A DNA stretch of 64,000 nt. Source: an uncultured Hyphomicrobiales bacterium (GTDB lineage Bacteria > Pseudomonadota > Alphaproteobacteria > Rhizobiales > Beijerinckiaceae). This document shows, in pieces, positions 8,136-17,872 of the stretch. Position numbers and translations under genes: made by a program. Below the pieces are notes generated by a model. The model saw only the letters and a program-made list of their open reading frames with translations. It did no database searches and was not told the DNA's origin. The DNA lies in assembly GCA_903847605.1 (NCBI GenBank), contig CAINED010000048.1, positions 100,567-164,566 on the forward strand. Direction: 5' to 3'. How positions within the stretch are numbered: position 1 is the stretch's first letter; each line of letters opens with the position of its first letter.

Positions 8136-9059
8136 TCAATACGTCTTCGGCACATACATGTCCGGCGGCACCGGTCCACGAATATAATCCGGATTTCGGA
8201 CCCGCGGCGGAAGAACGACCTCGGCATGCGGAACTTCCTCGTAGGGAAACTGCGACAGGAGATGCGCAATGCAGTTGAGGCGCGCCCGCTTCTTGTCGAC
8301 CGCTTCGACAACCCACCAGGGCGCCTCCGCAATATGCGTGCGCTCGAGCATGGCTTCCTTCGCCTTGGTGTAGTGCTCCCAGCGTGTGCGCGATTCCAGA
8401 TCCATCGGGCTGAGTTTCCACTGCTTGAGCGGATCGTGAATACGCATCTGAAAGCGCAGATACTGCTCCTCGTCCGTGATGGAAAACCAGTATTTGATCA
8501 GCGTAATGCCGGAACGCACGAGCATGCGTTCGAATTCCGGAACGGAACGAAAAAACTCTTCCACCTCGTCATCGCTGCAAAAGCCCATGACACGTTCGAC
8601 GCCAGCCCGATTGTACCAGGAACGGTCGAACAGGACGATCTGACCGCCGCCCGGCAGATGCGGAACGTAACGCTGAAAATACCACTGCGTTTTTTCAAGC
8701 TCGTTCGGCGCGGACAGCGCCACCACGCGGCAAACGCGCGGGTTGAGCCGCTGCGTGATCCGCTTGATGACGCCACCCTTCCCGGCGGAATCGCGGCCTT
8801 CGAAAATAACCACCACCTTTTTTTTGTGGTGGGCCACCCAGTCCTGGAGTTTCACGAGCTCGCGCTGCAGGCGAAACAGTTCGCGAAAGTACAGCTTGCG
8901 GTCGAGCCCCTCGATTTGGGGGTGGCTTATAGCGTCATCCAGCAAATCCGCGAGACGCTGGTCGTCAATCTCTTCCTCCAGCTCTTCGTCGAAACTGTCG
9001 AGCAAATCGGCGCGGATGCGCTCGGCTGTAGCGCTGCGGCGCGGATCGTCGGCATTCAT
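8136..9059 (-). CDS. ppk2: polyphosphate kinase 2
   Basis: The Walker-A-like EGRDSAGKGG is at residues 87-96, and DRSWYNRAGVERVMGF is the PPK2 lid/Walker B region. The remaining family blocks (FEGRD, RWEHYTKAKE, APWWVV) are all present. PPK2 transfers phosphate between polyphosphate and nucleotides, mostly making GTP or ATP from polyP. ATG at 9059 is chosen because GGAGAGG precedes it; an upstream ATG would add 12 residues. The acidic N-terminal extension (DSFDEELEEEIDD) is common in alphaproteobacterial PPK2. The length of about 307 residues is normal. Confidence 0.95.
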   Translation of the reverse strand: MNADDPRRSATAERIRADLLDSFDEELEEEIDDQRLADLLDDAISHPQIEGLDRKLYFRELFRLQRELVKLQDWVAHHKKKVVVIFEGRDSAGKGGVIKRITQRLNPRVCRVVALSAPNELEKTQWYFQRYVPHLPGGGQIVLFDRSWYNRAGVERVMGFCSDDEVEEFFRSVPEFERMLVRSGITLIKYWFSITDEEQYLRFQMRIHDPLKQWKLSPMDLESRTRWEHYTKAKEAMLERTHIAEAPWWVVEAVDKKRARLNCIAHLLSQFPYEEVPHAEVVLPPRVRNPDYIRGPVPPDMYVPKTY

Positions 9060-9138
9060 GGTTTCCTCTCCGGAGATTTCACTCCGGCGATTCAACGCAC
9101 CGCATGTGACATTGCCATGACAAACCGCGAATCAATTC

Positions 9139-9753
9139 TCATCGCGCGTGTTTGCCGGCGCTCCACCCATGCGAGGCCAGGAACTTCTCACCGACGTGAA
9201 CTGGTTCATCCTCGAGCGGGGTCGCCATCGTGTCGTTCCAGCGGTTGAGAAAACCGAAGACCGAAATCACGGCGACGATTTCGACGATCTGCTCTTCGCT
9301 CCAATGCTTGCGCATTTGCAGGAACATCTCGTCCGTCACCGCATTGGGAACGCAACCCGCCGCAGCCGCGACATCGAGAGCCGCACGCTCTGCATCGGAA
9401 AAAAGCGGACTTGTCTGATACTCCCACACCGCGGCGAGCTTTTGTTCTTCGAGACCGACATGAAGCGCCCCGCCTGCCGTATGCGCCATGCAATACTGGC
9501 ATCCGGCTGAGCGACTGGCGACATGAGCGATCAGGCGCTTGAGCGGCGCCGGCACGGTGCTCGACGGCAGCCAGAGGCTCGCCGACATCGCCGCGAATGC
9601 CTTCATGATCTCCGGACGCCGCTGCATGATCAGCATGGAATTGGGAACGAAGCCCAGATTTCTCACGGAGGCTTCGAAGTGCTGCTTCAACTCCGGATTG
9701 TGATCGACAGACAACGGATCGAGCCGCGCGGTTTGGATCAGAGACTTGTCCAT
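9139..9753 (-). CDS. carboxymuconolactone decarboxylase/AhpD-like peroxidase
   Basis: The 204-residue protein has the CMD/AhpD fold with the redox pair CQYC at residues 85-88 (SAGCQYCMAHTAG), where AhpD-type proteins place their thiol-disulfide active site. GFVPNSMLIM and the helix after it match peroxidase-related CMD proteins. GGGGAGAG precedes the ATG at 9753. It probably reduces peroxides or has a CMD-like role. The substrate is unknown. It is followed 79 bases later by ppk2 on the same strand, but the two appear unrelated in function. Confidence 0.8.
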   Translation of the reverse strand: MDKSLIQTARLDPLSVDHNPELKQHFEASVRNLGFVPNSMLIMQRRPEIMKAFAAMSASLWLPSSTVPAPLKRLIAHVASRSAGCQYCMAHTAGGALHVGLEEQKLAAVWEYQTSPLFSDAERAALDVAAAAGCVPNAVTDEMFLQMRKHWSEEQIVEIVAVISVFGFLNRWNDTMATPLEDEPVHVGEKFLASHGWSAGKHAR

Positions 9754-9818
9754 GAATACTCTCCCCTTTTGCTCGCTTCAGCGTCGCACGAGTGCAGGCG
9801 AAGGGCAACGCCGCGAAA

Positions 9819-11069
9819 TCAGAACTTTCTTGAGAAGGAGAACAGGCCGGCATCCGCATCGCCATGGCCGCAGATCATGTTGCGCAGCATCTGTCCGGCG
9901 AGCATGGAGAAGGTTATGCCGTTTCCACCATAGCCGAGCACGGCATAACAATGCGGCATCCGCGGCGCCGGGCCTATGGATGGCGATCCCGTTTGAGAAG
10001 CGCCAAAATTGGCAGTCCATGCATAATCGGCGCGCGGATCGACATGAGGGAAAAGCTCAGCAAGCTTGCGCTCGATGGTTGCTATCTTTTCCGGAGTCAG
10101 CGCATTGCGCTTTTCTTCATCGCCAAATTCCTCGTCTTCGCCGCCGCAGATGATGCGCCCGTCCGGCCCGGGCCGGAGATAAAGATAGAGATCGGCGGCC
10201 TCCCAGATGAAACAGCCTTCCGGCCAGATGTTGCGCGGCTGCGGCCGCGTCGCCATCGCCCAGGTCGATATGATCTTGTGTCCCTTGCGCGGCACGCCCT
10301 TCGGCATTTCATATCCGGAGGCAAAAATCACGTGGCTGGCGAGCAGCGATTCGCCGCTTTTCAGTTCAACGCGGACTGCATGGGCAAGAGGCTCCACATG
10401 TTCGGCCTCGCAATTCGCATGCAGTCTCGCGCCGCGGTCGAGCGCGGCGCGCAGAAAGCTTGCAGCGAGCCGCACCGGGTCTGCGCCGATATTGTCGTAA
10501 CTCATCAGCGCACTGCGCCCGGAAATGCCGAAGCGCTCCGTCAACGCGCGCGGCGCAAGAAGCGTGCATTCAAGCCCGATCTCGCGCCGCGCCAATGCTT
10601 CCTTGAGCAATCCATCCTGCGAGAGGACATCGCCGTCGAGATAAAGCGTGTCGTGGCGCGAGCACTCCTCATGCGCGCCGATAACCCTGGTTCGTTCGCG
10701 GAGCGCATCGAGCGCAAGCTTCGAGCGCAGCCAGATGCGCTGCGCCGAATGCTTGCCGATCCGCCGCGATAACTTCGTGAGAGGCGTATCGATTTCATAT
10801 TGAATGAGCGCCGTCGAGGCGCAGGTCGATCCATGCAGCGGCTCTCGCCGGTCGATGATGGTCACATCGAGTCCGGCATCGCTCAATGCCTCCGCGATCA
10901 TGGCGCCGCTGATGCCAGCGCCGATGATGAGAACGTCGGTTTTGCCCGATGAGACCCCAAGCCGCGACCGCTGCAGCGCAGGCATGCGCCGGGCGCGCCA
11001 GATTGTTCTTCCGTCATGCAATTGACGCTTGCGTGTCGCGCTCATTCCCGAGGTCCGGTCGCGCGGCAT
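9819..11069 (-). CDS. FAD-dependent oxidoreductase, DAO family
   Basis: The dinucleotide-binding motif GAGISG is at residues 50-55 and is followed by the acidic end of strand two (VTIIDRREP). The C-terminal NFGASQTGSPSIGPAPRMPHCYAVLGYGGNGITFS is the FAD-closing region of D-amino-acid oxidase/glycine oxidase-type enzymes (quoted here as two adjacent pieces: NFGASQTGSPSIGP and CYAVLGYGGNGITFS). Substrate is probably an amine or amino acid. The long basic N-terminus before the Rossmann fold may be partly untranslated; ATG at 11045 is an alternative start. The gene is apparently monocistronic, with a 188-bp upstream gap that holds no other gene. Confidence 0.8.
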   Translation of the reverse strand: MPRDRTSGMSATRKRQLHDGRTIWRARRMPALQRSRLGVSSGKTDVLIIGAGISGAMIAEALSDAGLDVTIIDRREPLHGSTCASTALIQYEIDTPLTKLSRRIGKHSAQRIWLRSKLALDALRERTRVIGAHEECSRHDTLYLDGDVLSQDGLLKEALARREIGLECTLLAPRALTERFGISGRSALMSYDNIGADPVRLAASFLRAALDRGARLHANCEAEHVEPLAHAVRVELKSGESLLASHVIFASGYEMPKGVPRKGHKIISTWAMATRPQPRNIWPEGCFIWEAADLYLYLRPGPDGRIICGGEDEEFGDEEKRNALTPEKIATIERKLAELFPHVDPRADYAWTANFGASQTGSPSIGPAPRMPHCYAVLGYGGNGITFSMLAGQMLRNMICGHGDADAGLFSFSRKF

Positions 11070-11257
11070 AGCGCCCGCTGTGTAACACTAAAGCCTCAAA
11101 ATGGTTCCGCTGGCGGCCCGGCCCTCCCCTGCCGCTACGCACTGCGACGCTCGAATAAATCGCAAAGCCGTCGATCAAGCATTGTACCCTATTGGAGCTC
11201 GGGGATTTCCACGCGCGCCGTCGGCGCAGGAAGGCTGCGGTCATGCCCCCTGCCCGT

Positions 11258-12019
11258 TCAGATCAGGCCAATGCCGCGCAATCCGTCCCACATCAGCTTC
11301 ACGCCCATGACGAATGTGAGCCCGTAAACGATCTTGTAGAAGATCGGCAGCGGCACGCGCTTGACGAGCCAGACGCCGCCCATGGTCGCGGCGATGGCCA
11401 GCGGAAACAGAATGGCCGAAGTCAGCAGCACGTCCGGCGGCACGAAGCCGAGATGCATGAAGGCGAAAAACTTCGTGTAGTTGAAGATCGCGAAATAGAT
11501 CGCGCCCGTGCCGGCATAGACTTTCGGCGGCAGTTTCTGCGGCACGATATAGACCTGATAAGGCGGCCCGCCGGCATTGGCGATGAAACTCGTAAAGCCC
11601 GCAATCGTCGCCCAGAACGAGCCTCGGCGCCAGGAAGGCGGAGACGGCGGTTCATTCGCAGGCGCGCGCCGCAGCACGGAATAACCGACGAAGGACAGCG
11701 AGATCACGCCCACCATGATCAACACGACCGCACTCGAAACATGGGCTGCCGTGAAATAACCGGCGGTCAGCCCGACACATCCGCCGGGCATCAGGATTTT
11801 CAGATTCTCGATGGAATAATCGCGGCGGAAGGCCCAGACGCTGACGAGATCCTGCACCATCAGAATCGGCAATGTGATGGCAACGGCCTGAACCGGCGGC
11901 ACGACCATCGACAGCAACGGCAGCGCCAGGATTCCGATGCCGCCAAATCCACCCTTGCCAAGGCCGAGCAATATCACGGCCGGAATGGCCATCGCATAGA
12001 AGACGGGATCGGAAATCAT
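11258..12019 (-). CDS. TauE/SafE family sulfite/organic-anion exporter
   Basis: This 253-residue polytopic membrane protein has two halves, each with a glycine-rich amphipathic motif (GLGKGGFGGIGILALP near the N-terminus, AGFTSFIANAGGPPYQVY mid-protein), the hallmark duplication of the TauE/SafE (DUF81) family. About eight hydrophobic helices are visible. Family members export sulfite, sulfoacetate or related anions. The substrate cannot be read here, as no sulfonate-degradation gene is adjacent. A second, distinct member lies at 59914-60705. The GtrA gene upstream is on the same strand 41 bases away. Confidence 0.87.
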   Translation of the reverse strand: MISDPVFYAMAIPAVILLGLGKGGFGGIGILALPLLSMVVPPVQAVAITLPILMVQDLVSVWAFRRDYSIENLKILMPGGCVGLTAGYFTAAHVSSAVVLIMVGVISLSFVGYSVLRRAPANEPPSPPSWRRGSFWATIAGFTSFIANAGGPPYQVYIVPQKLPPKVYAGTGAIYFAIFNYTKFFAFMHLGFVPPDVLLTSAILFPLAIAATMGGVWLVKRVPLPIFYKIVYGLTFVMGVKLMWDGLRGIGLI

Positions 12020-12060
12020 CGCGCCCGCCTATCACACGGACCTGCCTTGGAATAGCCGAC

Positions 12061-12513
12061 TTAACCGCGCGGCTGGCGATTGAACGCGTAGCGGCGCGCG
12101 CCGATGAAATTGAACGCCATCGCGGCAATCGAGCCCACGGCTACGGCGGCGATCAGCATCGCCAATGGCGCACGCGCGGTCAGGCCCATCGCGGCAAAGG
12201 CAAGCACCGCAATGAAATAGACGGCATAGTTGATGGCTGCGCCCATGCCGCTGACGGCATAGTAACGCATCATCTCAGGAACCCATCTCGGATCTTCCGA
12301 GCGGAAGGCTATGCGCCGGTTCAGCAGCCATGTCGCGAATATGGCGAGCGCGATAGCCGGTGGCCGCGCCACATAGGGCGAGAGCGACAGCCCTTTCGCC
12401 AGCGTAGCGGTCAATCCCGCATCGAGCAGAAACCCGACGGCGCCCGCAAGGACGAAGCCTCGAAACTGGCGCGCGGCTGGCGAGGCTAATGTTGCGGCAT
12501 TGGGCTGCGGCAT
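12061..12513 (-). CDS. GtrA family membrane protein
   Basis: This protein of about 150 residues has four predicted helices and the GtrA pattern: FVLAGAVGFLLDAGLT in helix 1, ATWLLNRRIAF after helix 2, and a C-terminal NFIGARRYAFNR. GtrA-type proteins are thought to flip or help synthesise polyprenyl-linked sugars for surface polysaccharides. ATG at 12513 follows AGGAG; a start 17 codons upstream lacks a site. No glycosyltransferase partner is adjacent. Confidence 0.85.
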   Translation of the reverse strand: MPQPNAATLASPAARQFRGFVLAGAVGFLLDAGLTATLAKGLSLSPYVARPPAIALAIFATWLLNRRIAFRSEDPRWVPEMMRYYAVSGMGAAINYAVYFIAVLAFAAMGLTARAPLAMLIAAVAVGSIAAMAFNFIGARRYAFNRQPRG

Positions 12514-12755
12514 GTTGGCTCCTGCCTTGCGCCCTCGCGACAAGGAGAAGCAACCTTGCGGCAAAAGCCTTAGAATTTTGTCAAAATCGCCCTTTCAAAC
12601 GGGAAACTCGCCAGCTCTCGCCCATTTTCCTAAGCCGAAGGGCTGAATCCGCGCGCGTTGCCTTCGCGCGCCGTTAGCGCCAAGGTCGCCTCATAAGATC
12701 CGAAAGTTGCGGGGGCCGCGCAAGCGCGCCCCATGCGCATTATCTGGAGGGCGAG

Positions 12756-14657
12756 ATGGCGAGCCGTTACGCGGAAGTCTATCAGCAGTGGAAATCGAAC
12801 CCGGAAGCCTTCTGGGCGGAAGCCGCGAAGGCGATTTCCTGGATCAAGCCGCCGACGAAGATTTTCGACGGCGCGGCCGGCGTCTATGGCCGCTGGTTTC
12901 CCGATGCGACCTGCAACATGGCCTATAACGCGCTCGACCGTCACGCCGACGGTGGGCGCGGCGCACAGACGGCGCTGATCTACGACAGCCCCGTCACCAA
13001 TACGAAGCGCAAATATACCTATTCGGAATTGCGCGACGAAGTCGCGACGCTCGCCGCCGTGCTGCAGGATTTCGGCGTGACGAAGGGCGATCGCGTCATC
13101 GTCTACATGCCCATGATTCCGGAAGCCGTCATCGGCATGCTCGCCTGCGCGCGCATCGGCGCCGTGCATTCGGTAGTGTTCGGCGGCTTCGCCGCAAAAG
13201 AACTTGCGACCCGCATCGACGACGCCAAGCCGAAACTCGTGCTCACGGCATCCTGCGGCATCGAACCCGGCCGCATTGTGAAATACAAGCCGCTGCTCGA
13301 CGAAGCGATCCGGCTTTCAAATTCGAAGCCCGATGCCGTCGTGCTGGTTCAACGGCCGCAGGAAACGGCGGCCATGCAGGACGGGCGCGATCACGACTGG
13401 GCTTCTGTCGTTGCAGCAGCGAAGGCTGCGGGCAAGAAGGCCGATTGCGTCGAAATGGCTGCGACCGATCCACTCTACATTCTCTACACATCCGGCACGA
13501 CCGGCATCCCCAAGGGCGTCGTGCGCGACACCGGCGGCCACATGGTGACGCTGAAATGGTCGATGGAAAATCTCTACGGCGTGAAGCCGGGCGAGACTTT
13601 CTTCACTGCGTCTGACGTGGGCTGGGTCGTTGGCCACAGCTACATCGTCTATGGCCCGCTGCTGCATGGCGCGACGTCGATCTGCTTTGAAGGCAAGCCT
13701 GTCGGCACGCCCGATCCCGGCACCTTCTGGCGCGTGATTGCGGAGAACGATGTCGTCGCTTTCTTCACCGCGCCAACGGCTTTCCGCGCGATCCGCAAGG
13801 AAGATCCGAATGCGGAATATCTGAAGAAATACAATCTTCCGAAATTCCGCACGCTCTTCCTGGCCGGCGAGCGCGCCGATCCGCCGACGCTCGAATGGGC
13901 CGAGCAAATCCTGAAAGTGCCTGTGGTCGATCACTGGTGGCAGACGGAAACGGGCTGGTGCATCGCAGGCAATCCTGTTGGTCTCGGCCTGCTCCCGATC
14001 AAGCACGGATCGCCGACCGTGCCGCTGCCGGGCTGGGATGTGCAGATCGTCGATGAAGGCGCAAAGCCGCTGCCCGACGGCACGATGGGCTCCATCGTCA
14101 TCAAGCTGCCGCTGCCGCCGGGCGCATTGCCCACGCTGTGGCAGAACGATGCGCGCATGAAGGAAAGCTATCTCGAAGAATTCCCCGGCTTCTACAAGAC
14201 GTCGGATGCCGGGTATCGCGATCAGGACGGCTATCTCTACATCATGGGCCGCACCGACGACATCATCAATGTCGCCGGCCATCGTCTCTCGACAGGCGGC
14301 ATGGAGGAAGTGCTCGCCTCGCATCCCGATGTCGCCGAATGCGCCGTCATCGGCGCGAAGGATGCGCTGAAGGGCGAAGCGCCGCTCGGCTTCCTCGTGC
14401 TGAAGGCGGGCGTCACGCGCGACCGCGCGACGATCGAAAAGGAGGTCGTGGGCCTCGTGCGCGAGAAGATCGGGCCCGTGGCGGCGTTCAAGACGGCCGT
14501 CACCATCGACCGTCTGCCGAAGACGCGCTCCGGCAAGATCCTGCGCGGAACCATGAAGAAGATCGCCGACGGCGACGCCTGGACAATGCCCGCCACCATC
14601 GACGATCCTGCGATCCTCGATGAAATTGCGGGCGCGCTGAAGGGACGGATGGTTTAG
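12756..14657 (+). CDS. prpE: propionyl-CoA synthetase (acetyl-CoA synthetase-like)
   Basis: The 633-residue acyl-adenylate-forming enzyme begins ASRYAEVYQQWKSNPEAFW, the typical N-terminus of PrpE/ACSS3-type proteins. It has the AMP-binding P-loop YTSGTTGIPKGV, the TETGW motif (WWQTETGWCIAGN), the hinge GRTDDIINVAGHRLSTG, and the catalytic lysine motif PKTRSGKILRGTM near the C-terminus, where acetylation normally controls activity. It activates propionate, and more weakly acetate, to the CoA thioester. Propionyl-CoA carboxylase or methylcitrate genes are not adjacent. GGAGGG precedes the start. Confidence 0.93.
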   Translation: MASRYAEVYQQWKSNPEAFWAEAAKAISWIKPPTKIFDGAAGVYGRWFPDATCNMAYNALDRHADGGRGAQTALIYDSPVTNTKRKYTYSELRDEVATLAAVLQDFGVTKGDRVIVYMPMIPEAVIGMLACARIGAVHSVVFGGFAAKELATRIDDAKPKLVLTASCGIEPGRIVKYKPLLDEAIRLSNSKPDAVVLVQRPQETAAMQDGRDHDWASVVAAAKAAGKKADCVEMAATDPLYILYTSGTTGIPKGVVRDTGGHMVTLKWSMENLYGVKPGETFFTASDVGWVVGHSYIVYGPLLHGATSICFEGKPVGTPDPGTFWRVIAENDVVAFFTAPTAFRAIRKEDPNAEYLKKYNLPKFRTLFLAGERADPPTLEWAEQILKVPVVDHWWQTETGWCIAGNPVGLGLLPIKHGSPTVPLPGWDVQIVDEGAKPLPDGTMGSIVIKLPLPPGALPTLWQNDARMKESYLEEFPGFYKTSDAGYRDQDGYLYIMGRTDDIINVAGHRLSTGGMEEVLASHPDVAECAVIGAKDALKGEAPLGFLVLKAGVTRDRATIEKEVVGLVREKIGPVAAFKTAVTIDRLPKTRSGKILRGTMKKIADGDAWTMPATIDDPAILDEIAGALKGRMV

Positions 14658-14724
14658 TCGTTGTTCAAGCAGTCCATGAATGCGTATAGTCTGGCGATCG
14701 TCTTCAATTGACAGAAATCGCCTA

Positions 14725-15099
14725 ATGACAACTCGCGTTCAAAAATTCCCCGGCCCAGACCACCCCATCTCGATCGAAAAGTCCGGCAAGCGCATGCGCG
14801 TTGTCTATCGCGGCAAGACGATTGCTGAGAGTTCCGACGCGCTCGTCATGAGCGAGACGACTTATGCGCCCGTCTATTATTTTCCGCGCGCCGACGTGAA
14901 GATGAACATGCTGGAGCGCACCGCGCACAACTCATGGTGTCCCTACAAGGGCGAAGCCAGCTATTTCAGCATTGCCGATGGCGATGAGCGCATCGAGAAT
15001 GCGATCTGGAGTTATGAGACGCCATTCGACGCCGTTGCCGATATCCGCGAACGGCTGGCGTTCTATCCGAACAAGGTCGAGCGGATAGAAGAAGCCTGA
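14725..15099 (+). CDS. DUF427 domain protein
   Basis: The 124-residue product has the DUF427 core: VVYRGKTIAESSDALVM, YAPVYYFPRADVKM, a Cys-containing CPYKGEASYFSI turn, and a C-terminal VADIRERLAFYP. DUF427 forms a compact beta-tent fold with no established activity. ATG at 14725 matches the family start; an upstream in-frame start would add 15 non-conserved residues. The gene ends at the base before the converging fadD stop, so the two transcripts meet with no spacer. Confidence 0.85.
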   Translation: MTTRVQKFPGPDHPISIEKSGKRMRVVYRGKTIAESSDALVMSETTYAPVYYFPRADVKMNMLERTAHNSWCPYKGEASYFSIADGDERIENAIWSYETPFDAVADIRERLAFYPNKVERIEEA

Positions 15100-16797
15100 T
15101 CAGGCCGCCTGTTTCCCCAAGACCTCATCGCGCAATTCGCGCCGCAGGATCTTGCCGACATTGGTCTTCGGCAGGGCATCGCGGAACTCGACGTGCTTGG
15201 GTACCTTGTAGGGAGCCAGCTTGTCGCGTGCATAGGTGCGCAACTCGTCGACCGTGACGTCCATGTCCTTGCGCACGATATAGGCCGCGACGGCTTCACC
15301 GGAATGTTCGTCGGGCACGCCGATGACGGCCGCTTCCAGCACCTTGGGATGGGAAGCCAATACGTCTTCCACTTCGTTCGGGAAAACCTTGAGACCTGAT
15401 ACCGCGATCATGTCCTTCATGCGGTCGACGATCTTCACCTGCCCGTCAGGCATGAGGATCGCGACATCGCCCGTCTTGAAGAAGCCGTCCGGCGTCATCA
15501 CCTTCGCGGTCTCGTCGGGACGCTGCCAGTAGCCGGCCATCACCTGCGGTCCGCGCACGCACAGTTCGCCCGCCTCGCCGATGGGGACGGGCGTACCATC
15601 GGGCGCACGTACGGAAACGTCCGTCGAAGGCGCGGGCATGCCAATCGTTCCCGTGAAATCTTCGATATCCAGGCGGTTCACGCACACCAGCGGCGAAGTC
15701 TCCGAAAGTCCATAGCCCTCGATGATCGGCTTGCCCGTGAGCTGCTTCCAGCGCTGCGCGACCGCCGCCTGCGTCGCCATGCCGCCGGAGACGCACATGT
15801 CGAGTTTCGAAAAGTCGATCTTGGCGAAACCCTCCGCATGCGACAAAACATTGTAGAGCGTGTTGACGAGCACCAGAATGCTCGGCGGCGTCTTCTGCAA
15901 TGTCTTGATGAAGCCGGGTATGTCGCGCGGATTGGCGATCAGCACCTGCATCGCGCCGATGCGGAACATGAAGAGGTTGCAGGCCGTCAGCGCGAGAATG
16001 TGATAGAGCGGCAGAGCCGTATACATCACATGATCGGGCCGCGCGCCGAGATAGGGCTTCAGCCAGGATTCGCACTGAAGCACGTTGGACGAGATGTTCC
16101 GGTGCAACAGCACCGCGCCCTTGGAAACGCCGGTCGTGCCGCCCGTATATTGCAGGAAGGCGATATCGTCGCGCGAGACCTCAGGCCTTTGCAGCGTGCC
16201 GTTTTTCGCCCAAGCCATGAATGCGCCAAAGCGCACCGAGCCGCGCAACGCGAACGGCTTCACGGCCTTCTTGATGTGCCGCGAGACGAAATTGACGATC
16301 TTGCCCTTGAAGCCCATGAGATCGCCGGGGGAGACCAGCACCCCGCATTTCAGCTCCGGCAGATCGTCGAGACATTCGGCCAGCGTATGCGCGAAATTCT
16401 CAAGCACGAAAATGATGCGCGCGCCGGAGTCGTTCAGCTGGTGCCGCAATTCGCGCGGCGTGTAGAGCGGATTGACGTTCACGACGACGCCGCCCGCCAG
16501 CAGAATGCCGAAGATCACCGGCGGATAGGCCATCACGTTGGGCATCATGATCGCGACGCGATCGCCCTTGCGCAGCCCGGCGACCTGCAGGGCGATGGCC
16601 AACTTCTCGGCAGTCGCGCCGAGTTCGGCATAGCTCATCCGCACGCCGAAACTTTCGAGTGCAGGCCGGTCCGAATATTTGCGGATGGTTTCGTCGAAGA
16701 TGTCGAGCAGTGTGCCTGCCGCGCTTTCGTCGAGCGTCGCCGGCACGCCCGGCGGATAGTTGTCGAGCCAGGGCCGCGGAATATCCATCACGGTCAT
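15100..16797 (-). CDS. fadD: long-chain acyl-CoA ligase
   Basis: The 565-residue adenylate-forming enzyme has P-loop YTGGTTGVSKGA, the L-motif/GYGLSETSP, the hinge DRMKDMIAVSGLKVFPNE (characteristic of long-chain FadD), and the catalytic lysine in PKTNVGKILRREL. It activates fatty acids for beta-oxidation at the membrane. The start at 16797 follows GGGAGG; an internal ATG nine bases later is also possible. It converges with the DUF427 gene and diverges from nothing; the next upstream gene, trcR, is on the same strand 130 bases away. Confidence 0.93.
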   Translation of the reverse strand: MTVMDIPRPWLDNYPPGVPATLDESAAGTLLDIFDETIRKYSDRPALESFGVRMSYAELGATAEKLAIALQVAGLRKGDRVAIMMPNVMAYPPVIFGILLAGGVVVNVNPLYTPRELRHQLNDSGARIIFVLENFAHTLAECLDDLPELKCGVLVSPGDLMGFKGKIVNFVSRHIKKAVKPFALRGSVRFGAFMAWAKNGTLQRPEVSRDDIAFLQYTGGTTGVSKGAVLLHRNISSNVLQCESWLKPYLGARPDHVMYTALPLYHILALTACNLFMFRIGAMQVLIANPRDIPGFIKTLQKTPPSILVLVNTLYNVLSHAEGFAKIDFSKLDMCVSGGMATQAAVAQRWKQLTGKPIIEGYGLSETSPLVCVNRLDIEDFTGTIGMPAPSTDVSVRAPDGTPVPIGEAGELCVRGPQVMAGYWQRPDETAKVMTPDGFFKTGDVAILMPDGQVKIVDRMKDMIAVSGLKVFPNEVEDVLASHPKVLEAAVIGVPDEHSGEAVAAYIVRKDMDVTVDELRTYARDKLAPYKVPKHVEFRDALPKTNVGKILRRELRDEVLGKQAA

Positions 16798-16927
16798 ATC
16801 GAACCTCCCGAGGCGAACCGGCGGACGCCCCCTCCCGGCGGCCGGCAGCCTTCACCAATGCCATTCAGGATGACATCGCGACTCCCGCCGCGCAATGGGC
16901 AGGTTGCTCACAAGGCGGCGAGCAGGC

Positions 16928-17656
16928 TTACTCTTTGGTCTTCAGGCCCTTCAGCTTGCCGAAGACGGAGTCGAGGTCGAAGTCGTCCTCGTCCGCGGGC
17001 TTGCGCGCGGGCTTCGGCGCGCCGAACACGTCGTCCGAAAGAATGGGCTGCGGACGATCCTCTTCGTAGACCGGGCCGGTCGTAATCTCGGCCGACACAA
17101 GCGTCGCGCCCTGATCGACAGGCGGCGACTTGTCCTTGTTCGCCTTGCCAACCTCCATGTCGAGATCGAGCTGGGAGCAGATACCGAGCGTCACCGGATC
17201 CAGCGGAGCCAGATTGCTCGAATTCCAGTGGGTGCGGTCGCGGACGGCCTGCAAAGTCGACTTGGTCGTGCCGACCAGGCGCATGATCTGCGCATCCTTG
17301 AGTTCGGGGTGATTGCGCACCAGCCAGAGGATGGCGTTCGGCCGGTCCTGCCGGCGCGACAGCGGCGTGTAGCGCGGCCCGCGCTGCTTCTTCACCTCGG
17401 GCAGGCGCACCTTGGTCTGGGCAAGCTGGAGCTTGTGCTCAGGATCCTTCTCGGCTTTGGCGATCTCGTCGCGTGTCAGCTGGCCTGAGGTAATGGGATC
17501 GTGGCCACGGATGCCCGCGGCGACTTCGCCATCCGCGATGCCCTTGACTTCGAGCGGATGCAGCACGCAGAAGTCGGCAATCTGGTCGAATGTCAGCGAA
17601 GTATTCTCCACCAGCCAGACGGCAGTGGCCTTGGGCATGAGCGGAGCGGTGCGCAT
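16928..17656 (-). CDS. trcR: DUF1013 family cell-cycle transcriptional regulator TrcR
   Basis: The 242-residue protein begins APLMPKATAVWLVENTSLTF and continues FDQIADFCVLHPLEVKGIAD, the hallmark of DUF1013, an alphaproteobacteria-restricted family now annotated TrcR. Its central part (ILWLVRNHPELKDAQIMRLV) looks like a DNA-binding helix-turn-helix. The C-terminal tail is acidic and Lys-rich and ends FGKLKGLKTKE. GAGGAG lies nine bases before the ATG. The family presence supports an alphaproteobacterial chromosome. Its targets cannot be inferred here. Confidence 0.9.
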   Translation of the reverse strand: MRTAPLMPKATAVWLVENTSLTFDQIADFCVLHPLEVKGIADGEVAAGIRGHDPITSGQLTRDEIAKAEKDPEHKLQLAQTKVRLPEVKKQRGPRYTPLSRRQDRPNAILWLVRNHPELKDAQIMRLVGTTKSTLQAVRDRTHWNSSNLAPLDPVTLGICSQLDLDMEVGKANKDKSPPVDQGATLVSAEITTGPVYEEDRPQPILSDDVFGAPKPARKPADEDDFDLDSVFGKLKGLKTKE

Positions 17657-17872
17657 CAGTTCGATCTCCTCGAAAGCAATCTATCTATCTGTTTCGGCGA
17701 CGTATTCTTCCAAACAACGTCACCGGCCAATCGCGGTATTCGGGACAAGCGCCATCAGGCTCCGGCCGGGCCGAGGCAAGCCTCGATATACGCGATCATG
17801 ACTGGGATGGCGCGGAATATAGGCGCGCAAAAGGCGGAAAGCAACGAAAACCGCGCCGCTCTGTATAGCCGG